Source: Prosopocoilus inquinatus (lineage: Eukaryota > Arthropoda > Insecta > Coleoptera > Lucanidae). Taken from it: 64,000 nt of DNA. The stretch lies in the NCBI GenBank assembly GCA_036172665.1, contig CM069874.1, positions 55,410,707-55,474,706 of the forward strand, written 5' to 3'. Of the stretch, positions 46,138 to 57,102 are shown piece after piece; the stretch's first letter is position 1, and the number at the start of each line of letters is the position of its first letter. The position numbers and the translations under genes were made by a program. A model generated the notes under the pieces. That model was not told the origin of the DNA and searched no databases. It was given only the letters and a program-made list of their open reading frames with translations.

Positions 46138-47062
46138 AATCAAAAACGATTTGCACAAAATTTTTCTAAGGACTAATTTTACTCTATACGGAGGAAACTT
46201 TTGCATTTTTAAAAGTTTCAGTACCGAGGTATGGCTCAGGTTGTGCTTTAAAGCAATGTCTCGACTAGTCGAATGCGGATTATTTTCTATTTCTAGTAAA
46301 ATATCAAGCTGCACATCGTCAATTAATTTTGTCTTAGGGTGGCCAGTTTTTGGAAGGTCTTTCACAATACCGTAATTTCGAAATTTATTTTCTATTCTGC
46401 TGACTGTGGATTGACTTATTTGCTGATCAGGATATTTGTCTATAAAAAGTCGACACACCTCTTGATGAGTTCTAATTCGATCGCCATACCCAATCATCAT
46501 TAGAACTTCAATTCTTTGTTTTTCAGTCAGCAACCCCATTTTGGTAAAAGGTTTTTAATAATTAGTATAACTCCTACTATCCACAGGGAATAAAAATACT
46601 CACTTTATTGTGATAGGTATTTACAAGTTCTTGTCAATCAAACAAATTTTGTTTGTTTTACACCTAGCTAACCAGATATTCTGTTAATTTCTTCAACTTT
46701 ACAATTAAACTTTTATGGCCGTTTTTCTTGAATTTTTTGATATGTAATCGATTCAAAATTTTATACTGTTGAAAGTAGGTTAAAAAAACCCACCGAAATA
46801 AAAAATAAAAAATATAGGTTGTCATTTAAAAAAAATCTTGATGACGTCATAACTTAAAAAAAAATCATGAAAATATCTCAAAATATACTTCTTCTTATGC
46901 GCTGTAATTTGAATCGCTATACCCCTTTTAGATTTTTGCTTTATTACAAATATTAACGGAGTTATGGATTTTATCCGCTACTTAGTTTCCACGCTGTATA
47001 AGCAAGCAAGCATCTGTGTGTGGTGAATGATTTATTGCAAGCGTAATTCTTTTTGTATTACA

Positions 47063-47944
47063 CAGGCTGTTCTTTTACTGTATGCAAATAAAAAAACCTC
47101 AGTCTAAGTACACGAAATGCTACCTTCTGCGGATATTTTTTAGTGGCTACTACACCTGTTTGGAACTGCTGAAATGTGCGAGAAAAATAGGAAGGACAAC
47201 TTCGCCTTCCTCTCGGTACAAAGACGCCCACCGATGTCGCACTCAATTTTCAATGCTGCGTTTCGTAATAATAATCGCTGATATCGTTCACTAATTATTT
47301 TCTTTAAAATTTTAATTCACTGAGCGAAGAATTATGTTTTACGATGAATAAATTTAAAATTTATGCACCAATTAGGCAAGCGCGTTAAAAATGTTCTTCC
47401 CTCACCCTTTTACGTAAATAAACTTTTACTGTAATCTCGCTGCTAGCTATGAAAGTATTACTACTTACGGTCCATAGAAAAAAAAGTAAATTTTTATAAG
47501 TCTATTAAAAATAATATGGGATGAGAAATTACAATTTGTTTGTACCACGCTTTTAATTTGTTCGGCAATTACGAACCGCAGCTTTTTGAATTGCACTAGA
47601 TTTTAATTCAAAAATACTTAAACTTGTAATTACTTGCAGTGAAGTTTATTTAAATTGTAAACGTTTTGACTGACCAGCTGATCGGAGCGGCTAATTTACG
47701 TAATTCGTGCTCACGATCAAGTGAAATACTGACTCTGCCCTACTTCGGCTTCGGGTCATAACTGAGGCGGCCGCGTTCCACTTTCAGTTATGCCAGCAGT
47801 TCTCAAACTGTTTAGTGAAAATCTGCCACTGCATTTTTCTCGAAAACTATTAAATTTTAGTTAAGAACATATGAATTCAATCGTTGCCATTTATGGTGAT
47901 ATATTACAGATTTAAATATTTACACACAGTAAAATAACACCCTG
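47063..47944. mobile_element. TA-flanked MITE, CAGGRTGTTC family, copy 2
   Basis: The ends are CAGGCTGTTCTTTTACTGTA and reversed CAGGGTGTTATTTTACTGTG. It shares gaaatgctaccttctgcgg, cttcgccttcctctcgg and gaggcggccgcgttcc with 38814-39416, and has extra internal sequence (about 47340-47640). Confidence 0.78.
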
Positions 47945-48189
47945 TATCTTTTGTAGTTTTACTTATAGGCTCTTAATTTTGCCCTAACAATATTTCACTT
48001 TTAGTTAGTTTAGTTCATTTAGTTCTTGTAATCAGTCTCACATACGGTCGTATGTAGACTGTCATGCCTACTACAGTACAGATCATTTTCTTTTGTGTGA
48101 CGAATACACTATGTGCGCCGGCTTAAAGCCCCTACAGAAGTATACCGTAAGACAATCTTGCATAATAGAAGGCAAGAAGTTGTTAAAAT

Positions 48190-48530
48190 TTGCTCTAGAA
48201 AGCGAATTTGAAAGCAGACACACACATTCACGTGAATGTGTCTTCTAAGTAAATGCATAGGAACTTAACTTCACTGGTAAAATTTAATCTGGTGTTATTA
48301 ATTTGTAAATTAAATTGCTCTGAGAATCTGTTTTGTCGAATATGAAAATGTGGACAACATGTCTTATCATTATTAAGATACAATATATACATATACAGTT
48401 CAGTCAGAATTTGGAATAAATCATTGATGAAAAGATTGAATAAACTAGGGCCAAGAGTAGATCCTTGAGGCACACTGACGTTGACTGTTGTTACCCTTGA
48501 ACGGATTTTCTCTCGAGAACCATCCGTTCC
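48190..48530 (-). pseudogene. Non-LTR reverse transcriptase fragment
   Basis: The minus strand reads VPQGSTLGPSLFNLFINDLFQ, then a decayed YADD-like stretch and EVKFLCIYLEDTFT, which corresponds to FLGIxLD in CR1/Jockey-like reverse transcriptases. Only about 100 residues of the palm remain, with no termini. It is a different copy from the LINE at 22256. Confidence 0.65.
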
Positions 48531-49108
48531 CTGATATTCAATCTACACAAACTGCTTCCTTTTCGAAGGTTAAGGTCGAAACTAATCAGAAACTATCCCT
48601 CTCATACTGTCACCATTTCGGGGTTCATAAATACTTCTCGTCATTTTAAAAACTTTAATCAAACACTAGCTTAACACCGTATAAATTACACGAACGATAG
48701 TTTACAACACTTATTTTGATAGATAACACTTAATATTTCATCGCTTGTTTCACCCAAGTTGTGCGCACTTCGTTCGGTGAATGTAAGAAAAAAAAACTGT
48801 TTAAATCGCGCGACGTCCTCCTTTTTATTTTTTTATTTCAATGCGGCTGTTACTGGAAATATGGAACTTTCTAGAATATTCCGGACAGATGGCGTGTCTT
48901 CTGGAAAACACGTAACATTATTTTGCCAACTGCCTATTAGTGCTGTAAAAGTAACGAAAAAGTTTGTACTCGTATGTATTCGTTACTTTAGATTTCGGTA
49001 CTCGTTACAAAGTATTCGTTACTCGTTACTTTCGTCACTCGTTATTAAATTATAATTTAGTTTATTAAAAAATACTCAAAATATAATTACTAGAGTAAAG
49101 TCGGCATA
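48531..49108. other. Non-coding DNA, nothing firm
   Basis: Contains a diverged cgttacttt/actcgttac short repeat (about 48950-49045). The open frame at 48759-49055 lies partly in it and shows no domain. Confidence 0.4.
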
Positions 49109-50438
49109 CAGGGTGTTCATGGGAATCCGCTACAATAGCTAACTCTCTTATTTGTATTTTCACGAAGTAACTTAAATTAGAAAAGTTTTAGGACTTCTCC
49201 TCCTTGTTTTTATGGTGCTTTCAAAAATAAATGACAATCAGGTTTTCGAGATTTTCAATCGTTTTCAACTTTTTTTAAATGGAATGTTAGGTTTTTTATT
49301 ATTGCATCGGGTTCAGGATGTCAAATTAATGATGCCTCTAAAATATCATCTCCCAAAGCCTATTATTTTATAAATGATTTAGTAATCTCGGTGTTCACGG
49401 GAAACGGCTACAATAGCTAACTTTTTTATTTGAAGTTTCACGAAGTGGCTTAAATTAGAAAAGTTTCAGGACCTTCCTTGCTCGATTTTATGATACCTTT
49501 GGAAAACAAATGACTATCAGGTTTTTGAGATTTTCAATTGTTTTCAACTTTTTTAAATGGAACATTACGTTTTTTATCATGAAATCGCATTCAGGATGTC
49601 AAATTAAGTATGTCTGTGAAATAATATCTCTCAAAACAGAATATTTCATAAATAATTCATAAATAAGTCTTAATATTCGCGGGATGAAGTGTATCGTTAC
49701 GATAGTCTTTTTACTCGCGAATACAATATGGTGCGCGTTGAAACAAAAGAATAAAGGAAGTGTGTTCAAACTGTTTGACCTTTGTGAACTGTCATGATTC
49801 AAAATTTGTTTAAATTTAGTTCAAACTAAAAGCCCTTGGGTCCAAATATTGAAAGCGCTACATGTTAAAACGTCTAATACCATTATTTACCAAATAATTT
49901 ATAAAATAGTAGACTTAGGAAGAGAATATTTTAAGAAGTACTTAATTTGACATCCTGGACACGATACGCTAATTATAATGTTCCATTTAAAAAAAGTTGA
50001 AAACAACTGAAAATCTCGAAAATCTGACAGTGATTTGTTTCTCCGAGGGTACCATAAAATCGAGCAGGGAAGGTCCTGAAACTTTCCTGATTTAAGCTAC
50101 TTCGTAAAATTTCAAATAAAAAATTATTGTAGCCATTTCCCGTGAACACCAAGATTTTGTTACTAAATCATTTATAAAATGGTAGGCTTTGGGTGATGGT
50201 ATTTTAGAGACATAATTAATTTAACATCCTGAACGCGATGCGATGATAAAAAAACCTTACATTCCATTTAAAAAAGTTGAAAACAATTGAAAATCTCGAA
50301 AACCTGATTGTCATTTGTTATTTTGAAAGTACCATAAAACCGATGAGGAAAGGTCCTAAAACTTTTCTACTTTAAGTAACTTCATAAAAATACAAATAAG
50401 AGAGTTAGCTATTGTAGCGGCTTCCCATGAACAACCTG
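49109..50438. mobile_element. Double-shelled foldback element
   Basis: TA lies on both sides. The end CAGGGTGTTCATGGGAATCC leads into an arm unit (gctacaatagctaac..gaaaatctcgaaaacctg type) that is repeated in tandem at about 49391. Both units recur in reverse at about 49880-50145 and 50146-50438, giving the order A A loop A' A'. Confidence 0.78.
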
Positions 50439-51829
50439 TATATGAAATACCCATTCTTTGGGCCGTCCTAAATTCTGAACTAAGATACTAAATAGAAAAA
50501 TAAAATAAAATAAATAAAAAAATTGCGAAATCAGGACACAAGAATTATTATGAAACATGACGAAACTGGTTTATTGCACATTTGCTGGTACATACATTGT
50601 TCATTTTACTTTATTTTGCCAAAAACGATTTGTTTAATTTAAGGCTGGTCGAACCCTGCTTCCACTTTGAAATTTGCGCCTAATATGCACACTACCAGAA
50701 GTATACCCGCGTTGCTAAGGAATCTTTGTTTAGATCTGGGGAATTCTTACTTATGGAAAGCAGTATAATTTATCGTTGGAAAAAGAGCTGCGTAGCTGCG
50801 ATTCTCATGAACTAAATGGCAGTTTAGAAGAATGTAAATATATAAATTAATCAAAATTGAAATGACTTTTAATATCGCTTATTAGTACACAGTTTTAAGT
50901 ACATTACGTCGTTTAAGTGGGCGTATTTTCTTGATCTAATAACTGTTAAATTTCGAAATATACCAGTATTAACATTAACAACGATGTTTAAATAATTTAT
51001 ATTTTATATGCATTAATATTAGTTTGGTCGTCTCTAGAATTACATCTTTTACTACTGTAACAAATTTCTTTTAATTTGCTGTTCATTTAGACATCTAAAA
51101 TAGGAAAAAAGAAATTAAAAAATGGTGTATGTATTTTGATATATTACACATTAACAAAAAGTTCAGTTTAATACCAAAAAACAGTTTTTTTTAGGTGGGT
51201 CAGACTAGCCTTAATAAAAAAAAAATTTGAAAGAAACTTTCAACTATTTTCGATGCGTTAGTTTCAGTTATTGTTTTGTTGTTAGTCAACATTTTTATTG
51301 CTTTCTAAATAATAACTATAGGTACTATTACATTCGAAAAAACTCCTGATGTCTCTGTAAGAGACTAAGCTCATCGTAACAATTTTGACTGGAGGCGTAT
51401 TTAATTGCCTTAATTACATCTTCTTCCTTAATAAATTTAATTACCAATTTGACCCGCTTTCAGCATACGAATTGCAAATGCAATACAAGATTCAAAATAC
51501 AAGTATGTAAAACTACTGTCAGATTGTTTTCCCATGAAATGAAAGTGAATTCAGCTTCCTATTTACATAACAATTAAAGTCAAAAGTTCTTTATTTTGAT
51601 AAATTTATTTGCTTTAATAAATTTTACTTACTTATTTTTATTACTATTTGTTTCAATGAATTTATTTCACCGATATATTGCATATATCATTTATTTGTTA
51701 AATTCACTTTTACGTATCCTTATATTTCTTTATAATTTCTAAATTAATTTTCTGTCTTATCTATGCGTTGCACAGTGTCTCGAAATGAGAAAATAACGGA
51801 CATTGTTATTTTTCTGAGGATTTTGCATA
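50439..51829. other. Non-coding DNA, nothing recognised
   Basis: AT-rich; no gene or repeat boundary supported. Confidence 0.45.
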
Positions 51830-52245
51830 TAATTCTCATACCAATAATTAATTTTTCTTATTATTTTTTCCACTTATAAATCTTTGAAGTTTTCAGCCTA
51901 AAAGTATTAAATTCTGAAGTTAAGTTTTAGTATGTGAAATTATAGGAATATTCTAAAAATTGTGAAATTCAATTTTAACGGAATTTAAAGAAAACTAAGT
52001 TACCTTCAGACCTAGATATTATCCAATAAACTTAAACTAACCCTATTTTAAGAAATCTCATTGAAATCTTGACTAGTTCTCGAGGAATAACAATTTTATG
52101 ATTTCGACCATTTCGAAAAACTCTATTTTTATATATGTAAAAATCACTCGGTATATCTGAGAGGGGCTAAATAGGTTTTCAGACAAGCATAAATTATTAC
52201 CGTAAAAAGTTTTGTCCAAAAATCAAAAATAAAGATTTTTGCCTT
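51830..52245. repeat. Single arm related to the 36105-37458 foldback
   Basis: It shares cacttataaatctttgaagtt, aattctgaagttaagttt, cactcggtatatctga and gctaaataggttttcagac. The partner arm is missing. Confidence 0.65.
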
Positions 52246-52606
52246 TTTGGCGATCACTGAATATTCAACTTAAATTAAGAGTTTGTCTCAAATTGGTCAA
52301 ATATGTTTTCCATTTTATTTTGTGGCAAAAATGATAAGCTACTAATTTGTTACTTCGCTAATTAATAGCTTAAATTTTAGACTAACAAACACAGAAAGAG
52401 CGACTTTCAAAATTATGTTCAGAAAAAAATTATGGAAAAAGAATAACTTTATCATGTAAATTATGAGATATGGAACATTATAAAGAGATTTATTATTTTC
52501 CCCAATTAGAAGTAAAATTTGCTCAAGTGATGCAGAAGTATCGAATCAACTAATGAACGTTCACTCTAGCAGTCTGTCTCTTTCATTTCGTATAAGATTT
52601 TATATG

Positions 52607-52939
52607 GTGGTGCGCCACCCAGCTCACTACGTCAAACTGAAGGCGTCAAGAAGTCGGTTCGTTATGCGTCATTGGCTGCCACGCCACCAGGGCCTACACC
52701 GAACAAACTAGACTTTTCCAGCGATTGAACAAACGAGAAGGCAGCGTAGAATATAAAATCGGCCGGGGTGGACTCAGGAATCAGTCAAGTTCCAATTAGC
52801 GATCGTCGAAGTTGGATTTAGTGTGTAAATAAATTGTTGCAAATAAATTAGATTGTAAGCATTATTAAATGACGGTTAAGTTTGTTACTGAGTGTTTTAT
52901 TCAATTAAATAAATTAATTTAAACCCTAGAAACGTAACA
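52607..52939 (+). promoter_or_regulatory. Probable solo LTR or TATA/Initiator promoter unit
   Basis: A TATAAAA box (about 52754) lies 31 bases before the A of TCAGTC, an exact core-promoter spacing. Several aataaa sites follow downstream. The unit is GC-richer than its surroundings, and ATAT stands on both sides (52603-52606, 52940-52943) as a possible 4-bp duplication. No gag/pol frame is beside it. It could also be a host promoter; nothing coding was found downstream. Confidence 0.45.
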
Positions 52940-52943
52940 ATAT

Positions 52944-54190
52944 CAACACATGAATAGTGTCAAACGAACCTTAGTATCAATTTCAATTTCGATGTTTTGC
53001 CGGAGATTCACATATTTTAATCTTTTATCGATTATAGTGGCTAATATTCTCTTTTTCAAAATGATTTATTAAATAGGAATCAGAATAACATATTTTGAAG
53101 TCATTCAGCAGCAAGCGCGAACAGAATTTAACCCCACTGACTTCCCTAACTGCATCGTGTCTCTAAACCTATGTCTTTAATTGAAACTACAAGTAGTAGT
53201 CAAGAGAAGAAGCAAAATTTGTTATACAACTATTGGTCAGATAGCAATAATAACGCATAATAAAAAATAATTTAACTTTTTCATAGAAATTGTTTGAGGG
53301 TCGCTGAATGCAGCTTAAATGTTCCGGCGGAGCTTGGCTTTCAACTATTCTCCGACGTTCGAGGCCATAAAAAGTCGTAAAAATACAGACCATGACCTAA
53401 TGCACAGATATTGTACTTAAGGCAGGTCACGTATCGTGCTTTCTGTTAATTTTAAAAGTAGATATATTTTGTAACTGGGTAAGTTCTTAATAGTTTAAAA
53501 TATTTTGTCCGTGTTGCATTAATTGATGATTAGTTTTGTGCTAATCCGTACTTTAACAGTTAAATTTAAAAAAAAATCCATCTAAAGGACTTCGAAAAAG
53601 TAGAAATTCTTACATCATATTAATTTATAAATTGCCAATAATCATCTTACGATGTTGATTACTAAAGTTTATTGTATTTGTACAACAAAAATAAATTTGT
53701 TTCTTTATTAAAACTTCGAATAAACGACGAAATAAATGTCTGCACTGGGCGAGAGCTTTTTATGTCTTTACGGTTTACGCCGACGCAGAAATTCAGGTTC
53801 AATATTATCCTTATAAAAACATGCGTTTTGTGTTGGGATGCAAACAATTAATAAAACAGTTCGATTCAGAACTAGCAAAGTTATTCAATCACTTATTTTG
53901 AACCCATAGATTATTGTGTGTACAGGCAATCTAATTTATTTAAATTCTTCATCGTATCATACTCCAATTCTTGCTTTCCGTTTTTACAATAGGAATAGTT
54001 TTTGCTCTTGCAATACTTATTCTGCAGCTGTTAGATTGCATTGTTAATTTGACAGAAGTGACGTACCAGTATGTCGGAACGGAGGTCATTTTCTTATACG
54101 TAACCAACGTCAATTTCAACTCACAATAAAGACATTAGTAAACAATGTGGAGCAAAAAATGTAAAACACAGATCTCTATTAATAATAATA
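52944..54190. other. Non-coding DNA, nothing recognised
   Basis: The open frames at 53187-53393 and 53662-53847 have no domain. Confidence 0.45.
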
Positions 54191-54332
54191 CCATGCCTTC
54201 AATTGAATTCCTCATTAAAGTGGGCTATGATTTTACTGTATTTTTCTCCTAAGATTTGCAGCACTGATAGCTGTTCAATTATTTAATTAAACAAATGTCA
54301 AATTGACACTTTGTATTTTCAATTAATTCAAA

Positions 54333-55523
54333 ATGTTAGAATTACAGCAGAAAATATTTATTGTTGAAAGTTATTTTCAAACCGGTAGAATAGAAAATGG
54401 ACAGTTAGTTTATTCAATTAATCAGTGTGTACAGAAGTTTCGACAGCAGTTTCCTAATTTTCCTATTACTCATGAACTGCTAGTTAAACATATCCGTGCT
54501 TGTGTTCTTAAATTTCGTGAAACAGGATCACTTGGTCGCAAAACAGGGAGCGGAGCAGCTAAGAAAAGGACTGCAGCCTGCATTGAAGATGTTCGGGATC
54601 GAATGGAACACTCTCCCAAGAAATCTATTGCGAAACTTTCACAAGAAGTTCAGCTATCAGTGGGAACATGTCACACTATTCTTATAAAAGACTTAGGTTC
54701 AGTTTTACAAATGGGGCTCAACTTTGAGCTGAGGCTTAAATCCTTAGCAACGATTATTTCAACAATTGTTGTGAGGGGTTTAGCTTCGGCTCAAAGTTAA
54801 ACCGTCATTGTAAAACTGGGCCTTAAAGCTTTATCCATATAAGATTCAAGCAGTCCACGAACTCAGGCCAGTAGATTTTCACAGAAGAACAGAATATTGT
54901 CAGTGGTTTCTTGATAACTTAACAACGACGACATTCTTGACAAGTGTTTCTTTTCCGATGAGGCCTGGTTTCATCTCTCAGGGTAATTAAATAAACAGAA
55001 TATGAGAATATGGTCAGCAGAAAATCCCCATGAATTTGTGGAAACTTCATTACATCCATTAAAAATTGGTGTTTGGCTAGCAGTGTCAAGAAGACGTATC
55101 ATCGGACCAATATTTTTTAACGACTCAGTAACTGCTGAAAGATACCGAAATGAGTTATTAGAACCTTTCATTAATCAACTACATGATGATGAACTTACAG
55201 AAGGGTTTTTTCAGCAAGACAATGCTACTGCCCACTCAGCTCATCAAACAATGACTTTCCTGCAGCACTTTTTCGATAATCGGATTGTGAATTTTCCTGC
55301 AAGGTCTCCGGATCTCACAATTATGGATTACTTCATTTATCCGCACATGAAAAACACAGTTTTTAGAACTACGCGTCACACAATCGAAGAACTTCGTGCG
55401 GGCATTACAGATGTGTGTGCTAACATAACCCCCGAACACTTAGCAAGCGGGTTTGAAAACATGAAACGCAGAGTACGCTTATTTATTCAAGCTGAAGGAG
55501 AGCACTTTGAGCATCTACTTTAA
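54333..55523 (+). pseudogene. Mariner-like transposase, broken
   Basis: The N-terminus (MLELQQKIFIVESYFQTGR) and helix-turn-helix region run to 54690, where a small MITE cuts in. After it come YKIQAVHELRPVDFHRR, a frameshift near 54940, the first catalytic acid in CFFSDEAWFHLSG, a stop (TAA, about 54986), FFQQDNATAHSAH with the second, and ARSPDLTIMDYF with the third (35 residues between, close to DD34D). It ends GEHFEHLL stop. It shares this ending with the DD41D element but lacks its extra loop. Confidence 0.82.
54696..54822. mobile_element. Small MITE, PIF/Harbinger-like, inside the transposase
   Basis: It is 127 bp, flanked by TTA (54693-54695, 54823-54825). The ends are GGTTCAGTTTTACAA and reversed GGCCCAGTTTTACAATG. 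A 3-bp TTA target and GG-start ends fit PIF/Harbinger. Confidence 0.75.
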
Positions 55524-55661
55524 ACTTTAATGTTGTGTTTTTATTTGACGTTATGATCAGTACTGACAGTTAATGACAACTGTTTTCTCTCGAATTGTGT
55601 CGCCAACTTCATAAAGAAATCACAGCTTACTTTAATGAGGAATTCAATTGAAGGCACGGTA

Positions 55662-57100
55662 TAATTATAACCTGACCTGTGCTTCTTGATTGTTGCTTAG
55701 CTTGTGGAATTAGAAAAAAAACTTTACGAATAGCGTTACACTATTACCTTTGCCTTTCCATAAATGCCTACCGATATTTTTACCGCAATACCCGCTTGGT
55801 TTCAATTATATTGTGCAACGAACTCGACCTATACACCTATAAACTACATAAAATCATCTTAATTACACGTGATACTACAACGAAATTTACGTAACTGAAA
55901 ATAGATTGTAGATGTTCCATTTACGGTGAACGGAGATCGCTTTTATGTGCGGCTGTCTGAAGCCCCCAGCTGAGGTTTCCGGTCGGTTCGTCGTCCTAGA
56001 AATGGGGCTAAAATTTATAATTTAGCGTCTGCAATTCCTCAGCTACAATGAATGGCAAGTTATGTAAGAGTGCTCATTCTTTCGAAGAACAACGACCCGC
56101 GGTTCCTTGGCAATTTTCGTCGCACTCTTTTCTCAAATTGCGCTTATTGTTTGCTAGTTAATAAGGAGAAAGTAAAGTTTATTTGACAGAATTTAAAGAG
56201 GAATTTTAGCAAATTCAAATATAAATTATTACACATAAACACTTCAGGAAGAGATAATTAAGAATAGGTAATCACAGTCCGATGGCGTATATCAAAGGTA
56301 ATAAAAATTATTTAAAATGCTATATGTCACAGGTAATTTCGCTTCTGAACGCTTTTCTTAAGCCATCGTACTTTTCATTGGGAAACTGACAGGAAATTCC
56401 TAATTAACTTTTAATAGCCTGTTATAACAAAGCAGTAAAAGTAAAAGTAAGTAAGCAAACATTTGGTCACGTTTTAAATATTATTTTGTGCGCTGAGTTG
56501 CTTTGCCATCGTGATGTACATACATACATATTTGAATATGATTTAGTTTTCATGTTAGAAAGCGCTCGATTTTCATATTTTGAAGGTAAATATAATACAA
56601 AAGGATATAAATATCTGTCTTAAAAATTAGCACAGTGTATGTCATGTGTATCGGTAGGAAAATGTTCTGAAAATTGTATAGAGTAATGTTGAATGAGTGT
56701 TTTTAAATTCCATTAAAAAAAATTAGTTATCGAAGTTTGAACTTTTTCAAGATTATTAATTGTTTGTAAGTTGTAAGGAATTAGACTTTTCTTAACGGTG
56801 TAAACAGACACTTTTGACACAGAAGGTATTTGAATTTGTTTAAAGTACTGCATCAGTGATATTTTTTTAATAGAGCACTATGTGTAGCACACATAGTCTC
56901 ATTAAAATCCAGTACGGAATTCGAAGATGTAAAAATATACAGTGCAGTTCACTTAGAATAACAAAGTGATGTAACTTCCAGATCAAACGAAACACTCTGT
57001 ATACACCAAAATATGATCGAGAGGTATGGAGTAAAACGCCTTAAATGGAACGGCCTGTATAACAACAAAGCTTTAAGTTGCAATTATTACTAGTGCCATG
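55662..57100. other. Non-coding DNA, nothing recognised
   Basis: The open frame at 55679-55894 and a GC-richer stretch near 55930-56000 show no domain or boundary. Confidence 0.4.
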
Positions 57101-57102
57101 TA

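Larger units (their letters stand above)
45489..46169. mobile_element. Head-to-head dimer of the hammerhead-ribozyme repeat, 12-bp target duplication
   Basis: It is 681 bp, flanked by GGACTAATTTTA at 45477-45488 and 46170-46181. The left unit reads X then Y on the minus strand (45489 to about 45813). The right unit begins inside the Y block (ggttctcactgc at 45814), passes through X and a complete Y, and meets the same ggttctcactgc again at 46126, so one full unit is 312 bp. The right unit is thus a circular permutation of the left. Confidence 0.88.
44758..46539 (-). pseudogene. DD41D transposase, disrupted only by a ribozyme-repeat insertion
   Basis: The N-terminal half (46539 to about 46170) begins MGLLTEKQRIEVLMMIGYG and carries two helix-turn-helix regions (ISQSTVSRIENKF; LSHTSVLKLLKMQ). 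The C-terminal half (45488-44758) has the catalytic acids in RIIFSDEASFTLHG, WMQHDGAPPHYA and PPDLTPLDFFLWG. There are 41 residues between the second and third D, hence DD41D. It ends GRQFEHLL stop. The 12-base target duplication lies at the codons for KLV; without the insertion the frame is continuous and I see no other break. The first 15 residues of the downstream open frame (MLGQKVIVRCRYFIC) come from the insert, not the transposase. Confidence 0.9.
44362..46996 (-). mobile_element. DD41D mariner-like element with long terminal repeats
   Basis: TA lies on both sides (44360-44361, 46997-46998). The ends are CAGCGTGGAAACTAAGTAGC and its reverse. The inverted repeats run about 330 bp (44362-44690 with about 46668-46996), unusually long for mariner. 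Without the ribozyme insertion the element would be about 1.94 kb. Confidence 0.92.
54191..55659 (+). mobile_element. Tc1/mariner-like transposon with TA duplication
   Basis: It is 1469 bp. The ends are CCATGCCTTCAATTGAATTC and reversed CCGTGCCTTCAATTGAATTC, pairing for about 45 bases (on through CTCATTAAAG). TA flanks both sides (54189-54190, 55660-55661). Confidence 0.9.

Noticed and set aside
46066..46180. C-terminal tail of the 157-codon frame as part of the DD41D transposase
   Set aside because: After the KLV codons the frame runs into the inserted ribozyme repeat; the true continuation is at 45488.
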